Below are positions 21,970 through 31,081 of a DNA stretch of 64,000 bases, piece by piece. Within the stretch, counting starts at the first letter, position 1. Each line of letters begins with the position of its first letter. The notes below the pieces were generated by a model, which was not told the origin of the DNA, searched no databases, and was given only the letters and a program-made list of their open reading frames with translations. Source of the stretch: CAWANP01 sp963783445 (GTDB taxonomy: Bacteria; Chloroflexota; Anaerolineae; JAAYZQ01); contig CAWANP010000020.1 of the NCBI GenBank assembly GCA_963783445.1, positions 1 through 64,000 of the forward strand, given 5' to 3'. Position numbers and translations under genes: made by a program.

Positions 21970-22524
21970 ATGTCAGAGGATTCTTGGAACCCTGACGAGA
22001 TAGAAAAGCTCAGAACCGGAGACGGCAGTCTGCCAGAACAACCGCCGATTGAGATCTTATCAGTGGCCAGCTTTCGCAACCAGGCCGGCCAGCTCCGCGG
22101 AGGCGAGACAGCCAAGATCGTCCACTACCGAGGCCGTCCAGCCTGCATCGCGGTCCCGCATCCTCTAGACGTCTGGTCAGATTCGAGCGAGTTCACGGCA
22201 GCACTGGTCACCATCCGTGACAGGTATTTGGAGCCACCGTGCCGGGAACCAGCCCACCCATGGCTAAGCCAGCCTCCCAAGATGCAGACAGGATCGATGG
22301 AGGCGATCCGCCGGGGTGTAGCTCAAATATTCGCACACGTTCTCCGCAACACGGTATATGTGACGACTTACTATGACCAGTACCAGGTGATGAGCTTGAT
22401 CCCAATTCCCCCTGACGCACCCGAGCCGGTCGTCCAAGCCATTGGCCAATCCATCCAGCGCATCCTTTTGTCATGGCCCGAATTCACAGAGCTGACCGAA
22501 GGTAGCCAAGAGGAGGTGAGTTGA
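21970..22524 (+). CDS. Unknown protein, 184 aa
   Basis: ATG 21970 (MSEDSWNPDEIEKL...) follows GAGGGAGG and the 21862 promoter. The protein is soluble. It has a possible helical repeat around residues 105-165 (MEAIRRGVAQIFAHVLRN, then VVQAIGQSIQRILLSW). No family is recognised. The stop overlaps the ATG of the zinc-ribbon gene, so they form one transcription unit. Confidence 0.6.
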   Translation: MSEDSWNPDEIEKLRTGDGSLPEQPPIEILSVASFRNQAGQLRGGETAKIVHYRGRPACIAVPHPLDVWSDSSEFTAALVTIRDRYLEPPCREPAHPWLSQPPKMQTGSMEAIRRGVAQIFAHVLRNTVYVTTYYDQYQVMSLIPIPPDAPEPVVQAIGQSIQRILLSWPEFTELTEGSQEEVS

Positions 22525-22781
22525 TGGCACAATGCCCAAACTGTCAAGCCGATTTGAGAGACGCCGACCAATTTTGCCCGACCTGCGGTATGAGTCTGGT
22601 CCAACCACAGGTCGGCGCACAGTAAGCCCAAGCTCACCTGGCCGAGGCTTCGCGCCAGTCACAGAAGGGCCTAAAAGCTGCTGAGATTGGTGCCAAGATG
22701 ACGCTCGTTGGCTACATCCTGCTCATGATCCCGGTCGTGCTTTGCATCCTGGCATGTCTCTATTTCTGGCTCACCCTGTAG
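22524..22781 (+). pseudogene. Zinc-ribbon membrane protein interrupted by an in-frame TAA
   Basis: ATG 22524 overlaps the previous stop and has AGGAGG. The first 33 residues form a zinc ribbon (CPNC at 4-7, CPTC at 18-21). After a TAA near 22623 the same frame continues as AQAHLAEASRQSQKGLKAAE and a transmembrane helix (VGYILLMIPVVLCILACLYFW) to a TAG at 22781. A single-base change at one codon (such as CAA to TAA) would explain it. A 33-residue ribbon may still be made on its own. Confidence 0.6.
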
Positions 22782-22805
22782 AGTACCACCGGTGACCCCG
22801 GTGAT

Positions 22806-22862
22806 TTGACATCATAGAACATTTGTGCTATACTTTTGGCGCTGGCTGCTAGCGCCCTTTCG
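22806..22862 (+). promoter_or_regulatory. Consensus promoter followed at once by a hairpin
   Basis: TTGACA (22806-22811), 17 bases, TATACT (22829-22834). Within a few bases comes GGCGCT-ggctgct-AGCGCC and CTTTCGGG, which looks like a terminator. Either a very short RNA is made or the hairpin controls readthrough. No gene starts nearby. Confidence 0.6.
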
Positions 22863-22887
22863 GGCTTCCATGCGTCACTGTTACACC

Positions 22888-22916
22888 TTGACAAACCCAC
22901 CAAGCTGGTGTATACT
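22888..22916 (+). promoter_or_regulatory. Promoter with palindromic operator, copy 1
   Basis: TTGACA (22888-22893), 17 bases, TATACT (22911-22916). The spacer ends in the palindrome CACCAAGCTGGTG (22898-22910), so a bound repressor would cover the promoter. Confidence 0.8.
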
Positions 22917-22983
22917 TGCGCTATCATAATGAGTGTGCGATAAGGTCTGTTCTCACACTTTAGCACACACAACACATTAAGAC

Positions 22984-23012
22984 TTGACATCGGCACCAAC
23001 CTGGTGTATACT
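22984..23012 (+). promoter_or_regulatory. Promoter with palindromic operator, copy 2
   Basis: TTGACA (22984-22989), 17 bases, TATACT (23007-23012), with CACCAACCTGGTG (22994-23006) at exactly the same offset as in copy 1. It directly precedes the RHH gene, which suggests autoregulation. Confidence 0.8.
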
Positions 23013-23045
23013 GATGTTCGTTACGAAAGGGGGGAAGAGGTATAG

Positions 23046-23219
23046 ATGGCAGACAGGCATACCTGGCCACGGCTGACAGTTACGGTTGATCCCAAGATTC
23101 ACGCAATCATCAAGGAACGGGCGCGCTACGAGCGTCGCACCATGACTAGCCAGATCAACCATGACCTGGAACGGTTCTATGGTAACAGCGGGGCCAAAAC
23201 CCAACAGACCTTGAAATAA
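23046..23219 (+). CDS. Ribbon-helix-helix (Arc/CopG-type) regulator, 57 aa
   Basis: ATG 23046 follows GGGGAAGAGG. The 57 residues have the RHH pattern: a basic beta strand (WPRLTVTVDPKI), helix A (HAIIKERARYER), a turn, helix B (RTMTSQINHDLERFYG), and a short tail. RHH proteins bind as dimers to short palindromes. The two CACCAnnnTGGTG sites in its tandem promoters are the natural candidates, and half-sites near 21.87 and 14.25 kb suggest wider control of the island. That target assignment is inference. A terminator follows the stop within four bases. Confidence 0.75.
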   Translation: MADRHTWPRLTVTVDPKIHAIIKERARYERRTMTSQINHDLERFYGNSGAKTQQTLK

Positions 23220-23222
23220 GGA

Positions 23223-23257
23223 GGGCCGCTGGCGTTGCACCCGCCAGCGGCCCGTTT
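23223..23257 (+). terminator. Intrinsic terminator, 12-bp perfect stem
   Basis: GGGCCGCTGGCG (23223-23234) pairs with CGCCAGCGGCCC (23242-23253), followed by GTTTG. Confidence 0.85.
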
Positions 23258-23328
23258 GTGCTCCGCGCTACCCATCTTTCGCCGTGGATGCGCGCGGTGG
23301 GCACCCTGCATGGCGTGAACCATGCAGG

Positions 23329-23402
23329 TGAGCCGTGTAGGATTTGAACCTACGACCCGCTGCTTAAAAGGCAGCTGCTCTGCCAGGCTGAGCTAACGGC
23401 CC
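23329..23402 (-). tRNA. tRNA-Lys (TTT)
   Basis: Complete cloverleaf on the minus strand: acceptor GGGCCGT/ACGGCTC, D arm GCTC...GAGC, anticodon stem GCTGC/GCAGC with loop CTTTTAA (anticodon TTT), T arm GTAGG/CCTAC with TTCAAAT. CCA is not encoded. It marks the right edge of the island; its 3' end faces the island, the usual place for prophage attachment, but I found no second copy of the tRNA end near 1.3 kb. Confidence 0.95.
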
Positions 23403-23618
23403 ACTGTCCTTATTGTACCACCAGCCCCACCTTTTTGCAAGCCACACACTTGCTCAAGGCTAGCTGCAAAGCTTGACAGGCCAGAAGATACTTGGCGGTG
23501 AAAGATATAGAAACGACAGATTTTCAGCGAAAAGAGAACTGTGGCGCAAGACACCACGTTGCTCGGACGCTTGCTTTCTTTTTCTTCGTGTAATTCGTGG
23601 CAATTGAGTGCACCGCTG

Positions 23619-24341
23619 CTACTCCTCCTGCTGATCCCGTTTGTAATCCACAAAACGGTAGCCGGTGCCGCGTTCGGTAAAGATGTAGCGGGGGTGACTG
23701 GGATCGGGCTCGATCTTTTTCCGCAGGTAGGTGATATACAGGCGCAGCAGGCCGGTCTCGTCGCGGTACTCGTAGCCCCACACCTTGGAGAGCAGCATCT
23801 CGTGGGTCATCACCCAGCCGGCGTTGTTGACCAGGTGGTAGAGCAGGCGGTACTCGGTGGGCCGCAGGCGGATGTGCTCGCCATCGACGATCACTTCCCG
23901 CTGGCGGAAATCGATCTGCAGGTGGTCGTCGATGTCGATGGTCGTCTTGGCCACGGGCGAGGGCATTTCGGCCCGGCGCAGCACGGCGCGGATGCGGCTG
24001 GCCAGCTCGCGGGGGCTGAAGGGCTTGGTCACATAGTCATCGGCGCCCAGCTCCAGGCCCCGGATGCGGTCCTCCTCGTCGCCCTTGACGGTGAGCATGA
24101 TGACCGGCACGGTCGAGATCTCGCGCAGCCGCTCCAGCGTCTCAAAGCCATCCATCTCGGGCATCATGACATCCAGCAGCACCAAGTCGGGCAGCTCGTC
24201 GCGCACCTTTTCCAGGGCCTCCATGCCGCTGCCGGCTTCGGACACATGAAAGCCCTCCAGCTCCAGGTTCATGCGCACAAAGCGGACCATGCGCGACTCG
24301 TCGTCGACGACCAGGACCAGTTTTTCGGCAGGTGTGACCAT
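23619..24341 (-). CDS. OmpR/PhoB-family response regulator
   Basis: The start ATG 24341 (MVTPAEKLVLVVDDES...) has GAGGAA upstream; a longer in-frame start at 24368 is less likely. The receiver domain (residues 1-120) shows the acidic pair VVDDE, the phosphoacceptor in LVLLDVMMP, the conserved Thr (MLTVKG) and the Lys in YVTKPFSPREL. A winged-helix DNA-binding domain follows (about 145-240: LRPTEYRLLYHLVNNAG ... YLRKKIEPDP...GTGYRF). The adjacent histidine kinase gene on the same strand upstream is its probable partner. Target genes unknown. Confidence 0.9.
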   Translation of the reverse strand: MVTPAEKLVLVVDDESRMVRFVRMNLELEGFHVSEAGSGMEALEKVRDELPDLVLLDVMMPEMDGFETLERLREISTVPVIMLTVKGDEEDRIRGLELGADDYVTKPFSPRELASRIRAVLRRAEMPSPVAKTTIDIDDHLQIDFRQREVIVDGEHIRLRPTEYRLLYHLVNNAGWVMTHEMLLSKVWGYEYRDETGLLRLYITYLRKKIEPDPSHPRYIFTERGTGYRFVDYKRDQQEE

Positions 24342-24428
24342 GGGTTCCTCTCGAGGTAGCTCTCGCACGCGACACGCAACACGAAGGACGAAGCAGGATT
24401 GACGATAAAGTGGCCGTTCATCCCATAT

Positions 24429-26017
24429 CTATCTACCCGGCAGCGTAAACATGAAAATCGATCCCCGCTCCGGCGCGCTCTCGACCCACACCCGCCCGCC
24501 ATGGGCCTCGACGATGGCCTTGACCAGGTACAGGCCCAGGCCGGTGCCCTCGGTGCTGCGGTGCAGGCCCGACTCGACCCGGTAGAAACGCTCAAAGATG
24601 CGGTCCTGCTCCTCCGGTGGGATGCCCATGCCCTCGTCGGCGACATAGATGGTCGTCCCAGCGCCATCCAGGCGACCGCCAACCCACACCGTGCCGCCGT
24701 CGGGCGAGTACTTGACGGCATTGCTCACCAGGTTGGTCAGGACCTCCCGCAGCCGTTCCGGATCGCCCCAGACGGGCGGAAAATCGGCGGCAAAGTCGAG
24801 TTCGAAGGTGTGGACCTTTGTCTGGGTACGAAAACCATCGACCACCTTTTCGGCCAGGCGGGCCAGGTTCACGTCGGTCGGCTCCAGCTTGAGGCCGCCG
24901 GCCTGGATGCGGCTCGCCTCCAGCAGGCTGTCGATCAGGTGGGTCAGGTGGTCGGCCTCTTCGGCGATGACGTCCAGGCTATCCTGCATCGTCTCCCGAT
25001 CCCAGTCGGCGTCCTCACGGCGCAGCGTCTCGGCGTAGCCCTTGATGAGGGCCACCGGGGTCTTGAGTTCGTGGGACACAACCGAGACAAAGGTGGACTT
25101 TAGTTCTTCCGCCTGGCGGAAGCGGGTGATGTCGACCACGTTGAGGATGACGCGGGCCAGCCGGCCGTCCTCGTCGTATAGGGGCGTGGCGGTGACGCCC
25201 ACGGTGAGGGGTGGCGGCCCGCCGCGGCGGACGACGTCGCCCTCGACGTAGGACCGGGCGTCGGAGGCCGGGGCCGGTTGGCTGGCGGGTCGGGCAGCGG
25301 CAGGGGATGATCCTGCCGGTCGCGCAGGGCCAGGACCTCGGCCGCAGGGTGGCCCAGGGCATCTTGGGCGTCCCAGCCGGTCATGTGGGCCAGGGCCCGG
25401 TTAAAGACCTGGATATTGCCGGCGGGATCCAGGATCATGACCCCCTCGGCGCTGTTGTCGATGATGGCCGACAGCGACTGCCGCTCGTCGCTGACCTGCT
25501 GGTAAAGCTCGGCATTGCGCACGGCGATGGCGGCTTGGTCGGCAAAGGCCGCCAGCAGGGCCCGATCGCCGGCGGAAAAGGCGCCGCCCCTGCTGCGAAA
25601 GATATAGATGGCGCCCAAAAGATCTTCGTCGATGACCAGCGGCAGGGCAACGACCTGGCTGAGGGCCAGGCCGGCGGCGGCCGCAACCAGGCCCAGCCGC
25701 ATCTGCAGGTCGGGGATGGGCCAGCGGGAAAGGGGATCGTGCAGCTCGCGCAGACCGGGCAGATCGGCCCAGAGAGGCTGGAAAAAGCGCGCCAGGCCCG
25801 CTGGCAGGCCATAGCTGGCCCGCACCCGCAGCACGTCGTCCCGACCGCGCAGGACAATGAGGCCTACGTGCCCGCGCAGCAGCTCGACGGCGCTCTTGAG
25901 CGTCAGTTCCAGCAGCGATGGCAGGTCAAGCCGGGAGGTCATGGCCCGGCTGATCTCCAGCAGGTAGTCTCTCTGACGGTCGCTTCCGTAGGTGGAACTG
26001 TGTTGATAGTCAGGCAT
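24429..26017 (-). pseudogene. Sensor histidine kinase (GAF-PAS-HisKA-HATPase), one frameshift
   Basis: Two frames join near 25265-25275 in a GC-rich homopolymer stretch. N-terminal: GAF domain (about residues 20-180: LLELTLKSAVELLRGHVGLIVL ... ALLAAFADQAAIAVRNAELY). Then a PAS domain (LSAIIDNSAEGVMIL, FNRALAHMTGWDAQDALGHP). After the shift: HisKA with the phosphorylated His in FVSVVSHELKTPVALI, and HATPase_c with N box (LTNLVSNAVKYSPDGG), G1 (VADEGMGIPPEEQ) and G2 (STEGTGLGLYLVKAI). No transmembrane segments, so a soluble sensor. The gene ends 88 bases before the response regulator. A single repaired base would restore about 530 residues; sequencing error is plausible. Confidence 0.85.
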
Positions 26018-26438
26018 CAGGGAACCTAGAATGCAGAGTGCAGTACACGGTGCACCGTTTTAGTATTTCGCCAGTGCACCTATTGTAGCATATGGCGCCG
26101 GGGATGACAAGGTCAGGACATTGGGGACGGTGTATACATTTCGGTGGGAGTCTGAGTTGGTGGCCTGGATTCCCGCCAAATGCATGCGGGAATGACGGGC
26201 TAGCCTGGCGGCATTCCCACCGAAGTTGATACGGAACCACATTAAGGCCCTATTTACCACGGAGACACAGAGCGCGGAGGTTTCTTGTAGGGCCTTTGTT
26301 GTATGCGCGGCTCTGAGCGGTGGACTGTAGTCCACCGCAAGCCAAGGGAAGGTGCAAGACAGTCGGAGGCGCAGAGAGCAGAGTTGTCATAGTATGAACT
26401 CTCTCCGTGTTCTCCTCGCCTCGGCGGTAGAGTCCAAA
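26018..26438. other. Gap with dispersed-repeat fragments
   Basis: No gene seen. TGGATTCCCGCCAAATGCA and TGCGGGAATGACGGG near 26165-26200 form a REP-like inverted repeat of a type common in environmental genomes. Another familiar repeat, CCACGGAGACACAGAG, lies near 26258. Confidence 0.5.
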
Positions 26439-27675
26439 TCAGGCCCCGTACTTGGTCAGGCGCAGGGCATGGCCCAGGGCCAGGGGGAGTTCGTCGGTGG
26501 CGGGAAAGACGCCCAGGCTGCCCCGCCCGCAGGCCCGCTCGCCGAACTCGGCCCCGCCGGGACCGGTGGCCCCATCGGGCAGGCAGTAGCGGCTCCAGAG
26601 CAGGGTCGGCACCGGGTGCCAGGAGTGGCTTTTGAGCACCGACGGCGTCGAGTGGTCGCCGGTGACGATGAGCACGTCGGGGTCCAGGTCCAGGATGGCC
26701 GGCACCACAGCCTGTCCACGTGCTCGATCACCCCTGCCTTGCGCTCAAAGTCGCCATCCTCACCGGCCGAGTCGGTCTTTTTGACGTGAAAGAAGAAATA
26801 GTCATAGGCGTCCCAGTGGGCGCGCAGGGTCTCCACCTCGTCCTCCACCGTTTCGCCGTCCACCGGCAGCACGTCCATGCCCACCAGCTTGGCCACGCCC
26901 TTGTACATCGGGTAGGTGGCGATGGCCGCGGCTTTGAGCCCAAAGACCTCGGCCATCTTGGGCAGTCCCGGATCCTTGGCAAAGCCCCGCAGATTCAGCG
27001 AGTTGGCCGGGGCATGGTCCTTCAGGATCTCGCGGGCGGCCGCGATCCAATCATTGACCAGCGCGGCGGTCGCTTCCGACGGCTCATCCTCGGCTCGGGC
27101 GGGCAGCGACGGCACGCTCGGTCTGCTGCGGATCGGTGTCCAGGATGTTGGCGTGCAGGGTCTGGCCAGCGGTGGGCCGCAGCACCAGGACAAAGCGGTA
27201 TTCCTTGACCGTTTCGACAAAGGCTCTGGATGCCGGGCAGCTCGATGTCGCGCAGCAGCGCGACCAGCTTCTGGCTGAACTCGGTGGGGATGCGGCCAGC
27301 GCGGCGGTCGGTGATGAGTCCATTTTCGTCGATGGTGCAGAAATTGCCGCGGGCAGCCACATCCTCGGGCTGCAGGTCAAAGCCGATGCCCAGCGCCGCC
27401 AGTACGCCGCGACCAATGTCGTAGGTCAAAGGGTCGTAGCCAAACAGGGACAGGTGGGCCGGGCCGCTGCCGGGGGTGACGCCGGGTGCCACTGGGACGG
27501 CCAGCCCCAATTGGGACCGGGCGGCCAGGGCGTCGAGGTTGGGCGTGGCAGCCGCCTCCAGCTCGGTCTTGCCGTCGGACCTGCGCGGCAGACCTCCGAG
27601 CCCATCCAGCACCAGGTGTACGATCTTGGTCTCTGCCGGTATGTTGAGTGCTTTCATCAGTCCAAAGTCTGTCAT
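26439..27675 (-). pseudogene. apgM: Cofactor-independent phosphoglycerate mutase (ApgM type), frameshifted
   Basis: Four pieces in different frames add up to one protein of about 410 residues. N-terminal: KIVHLVLDGLGGLP with the metal-binding DG, TPNLDALA, and GSGPAHLSLFGYDPL. Middle after shifts near 27230 and 27105: VKEYRFVLVLRP, then LNLRGFAKDPGLPKMAEVFGL and YFFFHVKKTDSAGEDGDFERK. C-terminal after a shift near 26708: DVLIVTGDHSTPSVLKSHSW. These are alkaline-phosphatase-superfamily motifs of archaeal-type iPGM, which interconverts 3- and 2-phosphoglycerate in glycolysis. Three indels in 1.2 kb at GC-rich runs suggest sequence error or loss; a functional copy elsewhere cannot be excluded. 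Confidence 0.8.
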
Positions 27676-27783
27676 CTCTCACGCTCCACATCTAGATTTC
27701 CTGCCGCAAACGTACACAATGCACAATCCCCTTTTGCATGGCGCACAGGGAATTGTGCATTGTCAGTAGTGCACGGTATTTTG

Positions 27784-28884
27784 CTAGCGGATGGCTTGCT
27801 CGGTATCCCGGTCAAAGAGGTGGGTGTTGTCCATGTTAATGACTACATCCATCTCATTGCCCACCCTGGCCTGGGTGCGCGGGTCAACCCGGGCGATGAA
27901 CTCCTTCTGGCCGGTGAGCAGGTAGACAAAGATCTCATTGCCCATCAGCTCGGTCACATCCACATTGCAGGTCATCGGTTCGGCGCGGATGCCAGGCGGG
28001 ACAAACTCGCGATCGTGGACGTCCTCAGGCCGCGTACCAAAGACAACCTCTTTGCCGGCGTAGGGTTGGACCACCTGTTTCCTGTCAGGGGGCAGCTTGA
28101 GCCGGAAGCTACCACCGTCCACCTACAGGTCGCCGTCCTGCTCCACCACGGTCACGTCAAAGAAGTTCATAGCCGGGCTGCCGATAAAACCGGCCACAAA
28201 GATGTTATCGGGGTAGTCATACAGCTGCTGTGGGGTGTCGAGCTGCATCATGAGCCCGTCCCGGAGCACGCAGATGCGGCTGCCCATGGTCATGGCCTCG
28301 GTCTGGTCGTGGGTCACATAGATGAAGGTGGTCTCCAGGCGCTGGTGCAGCTTGGAGATTTCGGCGCGCGTCTGGACACGGAGCTTGGCATCCAGGTTCG
28401 AGAGCGGCTCGTCCATGAGGAATACGGCTGGCTCACGGACGATGGCCCGCCCCAGGGCCACACGCTGTCGCTGGCCGCCGGAGAGCTGCTTGGGCTTGCG
28501 GTCGAGCAGGTTCTCGATGCCCAGGAGGCCGCCGGCTTCCTTGACCCGCCTGTCAATATCGGCCTTGGGCGTCTTGCGCAGCTTCAGACCAAAGGCCATA
28601 TTGTCATAGACGGACATGTGCGGGTAAAGGGCATAGCTCTGGAACACCATGGCGATGTTCCGGTCTTTGGGCGGCACATCGTTGACGACACGGTCGCCGA
28701 TGGAGATGTTGCCCTCGGTGATCTCTTCCAGTCCAGCCAGCATCCGCAGGCTGGTGGACTTGCCACAGCCGGAGGGACCGACAAAGACCAGAAACTCTTT
28801 GTCATCAACGACGATGTCCAGGTCCTGGACGGCGACGACGTCGCCAAACTTTTTCCAGACGTGTTCGTAGGTAATGCTTGCCAT
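27784..28884 (-). CDS. Sugar ABC transporter ATP-binding protein (MsmK/UgpC type), in-frame TAG
   Basis: ATG 28884 follows AAGGAG. Residues 1-253 form the ATPase: Walker A GPSGCGKST, signature LSGGQRQR, Walker B FLMDEPLSNLD, switch His in YVTHDQTEAMTM. A TAG at 28123-28125 interrupts the frame at GDL-stop-VDGG. The same frame then continues with the regulatory OB/TOBE region (GTRPEDVHDREFVPPG...) to 27784, giving a 366-residue total as in the family. TAC or TAT (Tyr) changed by one base would explain it. The truncated form would keep the ATPase core but lose the sugar-system regulatory domain. By family knowledge one such ATPase serves several carbohydrate importers; no permease lies adjacent. 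Confidence 0.85.
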
Positions 28885-29267
28885 TATGCTGTTCTCCTTA
28901 TGGTGGGTGCGAGACGAAGGAGACAGAATTTTTCGGTCACGGGCGGTTACACAATCACGAACCGCCTCGCGGGCTCATTGCCAAAACCGCTCCCCAACGT
29001 CCCCAGATAGGTCGTGCGTATGCTGCTACAGTTTCGCCGTAGCGGGCCTGAAACGGGCGAAAGGCGCGCCTCAAGCCAGGATCGTGGTTGGTTTGCCGCT
29101 CACCTCCTTTGGGCCGGCCAACGAAGACTTGACAGTAGTACCCCCTGTGTCTTCTCTCCGGCGATGGCTGGAAAGGGGCACAACCTCACTGGTAGAGATT
29201 ATACCCTATCTTCCAAATTCGCGCAAGTTGAGGAACAGGGGACCAGTGCAGAATCTTGACTGTGGAC
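28885..29267. other. Gap upstream of the ABC ATPase gene
   Basis: No coding signal supported by a ribosome-binding site. It must hold the promoter of the minus-strand ABC gene, though no clear -35/-10 pair stood out. Confidence 0.4.
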
Positions 29268-29352
29268 CACCAGAAAAAAGACCTCGGAGGTTGCGAACCA
29301 TTCGGCTGCGCTCAGGGCAGGCCTGCGGTTCGTCAGGAAATGTCCGAGGTCT
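29268..29352 (-). terminator. Terminator containing a REP-like insert
   Basis: GACCTCGGA near 29280 pairs with TCCGAGGTC near 29343. On the minus strand the stem is followed by TTTTTTC, placing a good terminator after the sugar dehydrogenase. The loop carries GCGCTCAGGGCAGG and GCGAACC/GGTTCG arms, related to the CCCTGAGC-type repeats at 48.6 kb. Confidence 0.7.
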
Positions 29353-29369
29353 AGGATCGAGGCTGGGAC

Positions 29370-30902
29370 TCATCGCGGGCCAGCGGTAATCCTGAACAGC
29401 TCACCACCATCCATATCCAGTAGATACATCTCGCCGGATTCGTCCTCGCCGAAAGCGCTGAGGCGAATGTCCTCGTGGGCCACCTCTGCTACTTTCCAGG
29501 CGCCATTCTGCCCGGGGGCCAGGCCCCAGATTCGGCCGCTGCAATAGTCGCCGAACAGATAGATGCCGGCCAGGACAGGTAACTGCCGGCCGCGATAGAC
29601 ATAGCCGCCTGTCACCGAGCAGCCTAGAGCGTGATCGTACTCGGCCACCGGCAGGGTCAATCCTGTTTGCGCACAGTCCCGGTCCCTGGGGAAGCAGTGC
29701 TGCCCCTCCATGATGGACCAGCCATAGTTCTGTCCGCCAGGAGCGGCTGCCCGCTGGACATTGACCTCCTCGAATTGATTCTGGCCGACATCGGCGATGA
29801 ACAGATCGCCGCTCAGGCGGTCGAAGGAATAGCGCCATGGATTGCGCAGACCGGTGGCCCAAATTTCATCGCGTACCGCCGGGTCGCCGATGAAGGGGTT
29901 ACCGGCAGGTATGGCATAGGGCTGGGCGCCATCCACGTCCAGGCGCAACATGGCTCCCAGCAAGGTTCCGCCATTCTGACCATTGCCGTACTGGTCCCCC
30001 GCGCCGCCGCCATCGCCGGTACCGATGTACAGGTAGCCGTCCGGGCCAAAAGCAAGATGGCCCCCGTTGTGATTGCCAGCCGGTTGAGGAAGGGTCAGAA
30101 GCGTGGCGCCGCTGGCCGGATCCGCCCGGTCCGGATCGGCGCTCACAGAGAAGCGGGCGACGACAGTATCACCCTGGCGGTCTGTATAGTTCACAAAAAA
30201 GGTTCCGTTGTCAGCATAGGCGGGATGAAAGGCCAGACCCAGGAGGCCCTGCTCGCTGGCTGAGGACCCCACCCGATCGGTGAGATCGAGGTAAGGCGTG
30301 CCAGCCAGCACCCCGTCGCGGACGATGCGGATGCGGCCCACCTGCTCCAGGATGAAAAGCCACCCGCTCCCATCCCCGGCATGGGCGATGCCTACCGGTC
30401 TTTCCAGGCCTCCGGCAACCCGCTGAAGTTCCAGCCGGATGGCAGCCGGATCGCTGGCCGGACCGCCGGCCGGGACAGGTGAAGGGCTGGCAGTAAAGGT
30501 CGGTGTGGGCAGCAGGGTTGCAGTCGGGAGCGGCGGCGTCGTTGGCGTAGGGCTCGGCAAAAGGGGCGAAGGGGCAGCAGCCATGGTTGCTGTTGCGGCG
30601 CTCTCGGCTGTGGCCCTCTTGGTTGCTGTCGCAGTCATCGTCTCGGTTGGCTCTGTGCTCGCTATCGCGATCTTGGGCGTACTTGCGGCCAGCGTTGCGG
30701 TCTCAGCCGAGGTTGGGGCGACGTCCGGCGACACGGGGGTCTGTGTCGCCGGTGGTGGCGGGACGGTTGGCGATACACTGGCAGCCGGCTGAGGTGAGGA
30801 GACCACAACCGGCAGCGAGGTCTTGGACTCATCGCCGCAGCCCCCCAGGGCCAGGCCCAACAGTAGAATCACGAACACTGTCAACTGCAATCTGCGTAAC
30901 AT
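29370..30902 (-). CDS. PQQ-type soluble sugar dehydrogenase, lipoprotein
   Basis: ATG 30902 has a perfect GGAGG. The signal peptide (LQLTVFVILLLGLALGGC) ends in a lipobox LGGC, so the protein is probably an extracellular lipoprotein. Residues about 25-165 are a Thr/Pro/Ala linker. The catalytic beta-propeller follows: ERPVGIAHAGDGSGWLFILEQ, LLGLAFHPAYADNGTFFVNY, NHNGGHLAFGPDGYLYIGTGDGG, ATGLRNPWRYSFDRLSGDLFI, all typical of glucose/sorbosone dehydrogenases. By family knowledge it oxidises aldose sugars with PQQ; the PQQ-binding His/Arg lie in these motifs. About 510 residues. A REP-containing terminator follows. Confidence 0.85.
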   Translation of the reverse strand: MLRRLQLTVFVILLLGLALGGCGDESKTSLPVVVSSPQPAASVSPTVPPPPATQTPVSPDVAPTSAETATLAASTPKIAIASTEPTETMTATATKRATAESAATATMAAAPSPLLPSPTPTTPPLPTATLLPTPTFTASPSPVPAGGPASDPAAIRLELQRVAGGLERPVGIAHAGDGSGWLFILEQVGRIRIVRDGVLAGTPYLDLTDRVGSSASEQGLLGLAFHPAYADNGTFFVNYTDRQGDTVVARFSVSADPDRADPASGATLLTLPQPAGNHNGGHLAFGPDGYLYIGTGDGGGAGDQYGNGQNGGTLLGAMLRLDVDGAQPYAIPAGNPFIGDPAVRDEIWATGLRNPWRYSFDRLSGDLFIADVGQNQFEEVNVQRAAAPGGQNYGWSIMEGQHCFPRDRDCAQTGLTLPVAEYDHALGCSVTGGYVYRGRQLPVLAGIYLFGDYCSGRIWGLAPGQNGAWKVAEVAHEDIRLSAFGEDESGEMYLLDMDGGELFRITAGPR

Positions 30903-31081
30903 GAGGTCCTCCAATCCACGATTACGGTCCAATCATATTGCGCTGGCTGCTGCCAAGCTGTATGAATTGCTACCCTGTCTGGCACAGTTGAGAAGGCTCG
31001 CTCCAAGGATCCCCGCCCAGGGTCTGGTCTCTACTCCGCCTGGGCTGCTGATAGCTGGCAGCAGGTCCCGCGGCCAGGGCC

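Noticed and set aside
1305..23330. Attachment-site duplication of the tRNA-Lys 3' end
   Set aside because: I looked for TGAGCCGTGTAGGATTTG-like sequence near 1.3-1.5 kb and saw none, so I do not call att sites although the tRNA is a natural integration target.
27136..29010. Plus-strand frame of 624 codons
   Set aside because: Antisense to the phosphoglycerate mutase and ABC ATPase genes, which have clear family motifs. High GC leaves such shadows open.
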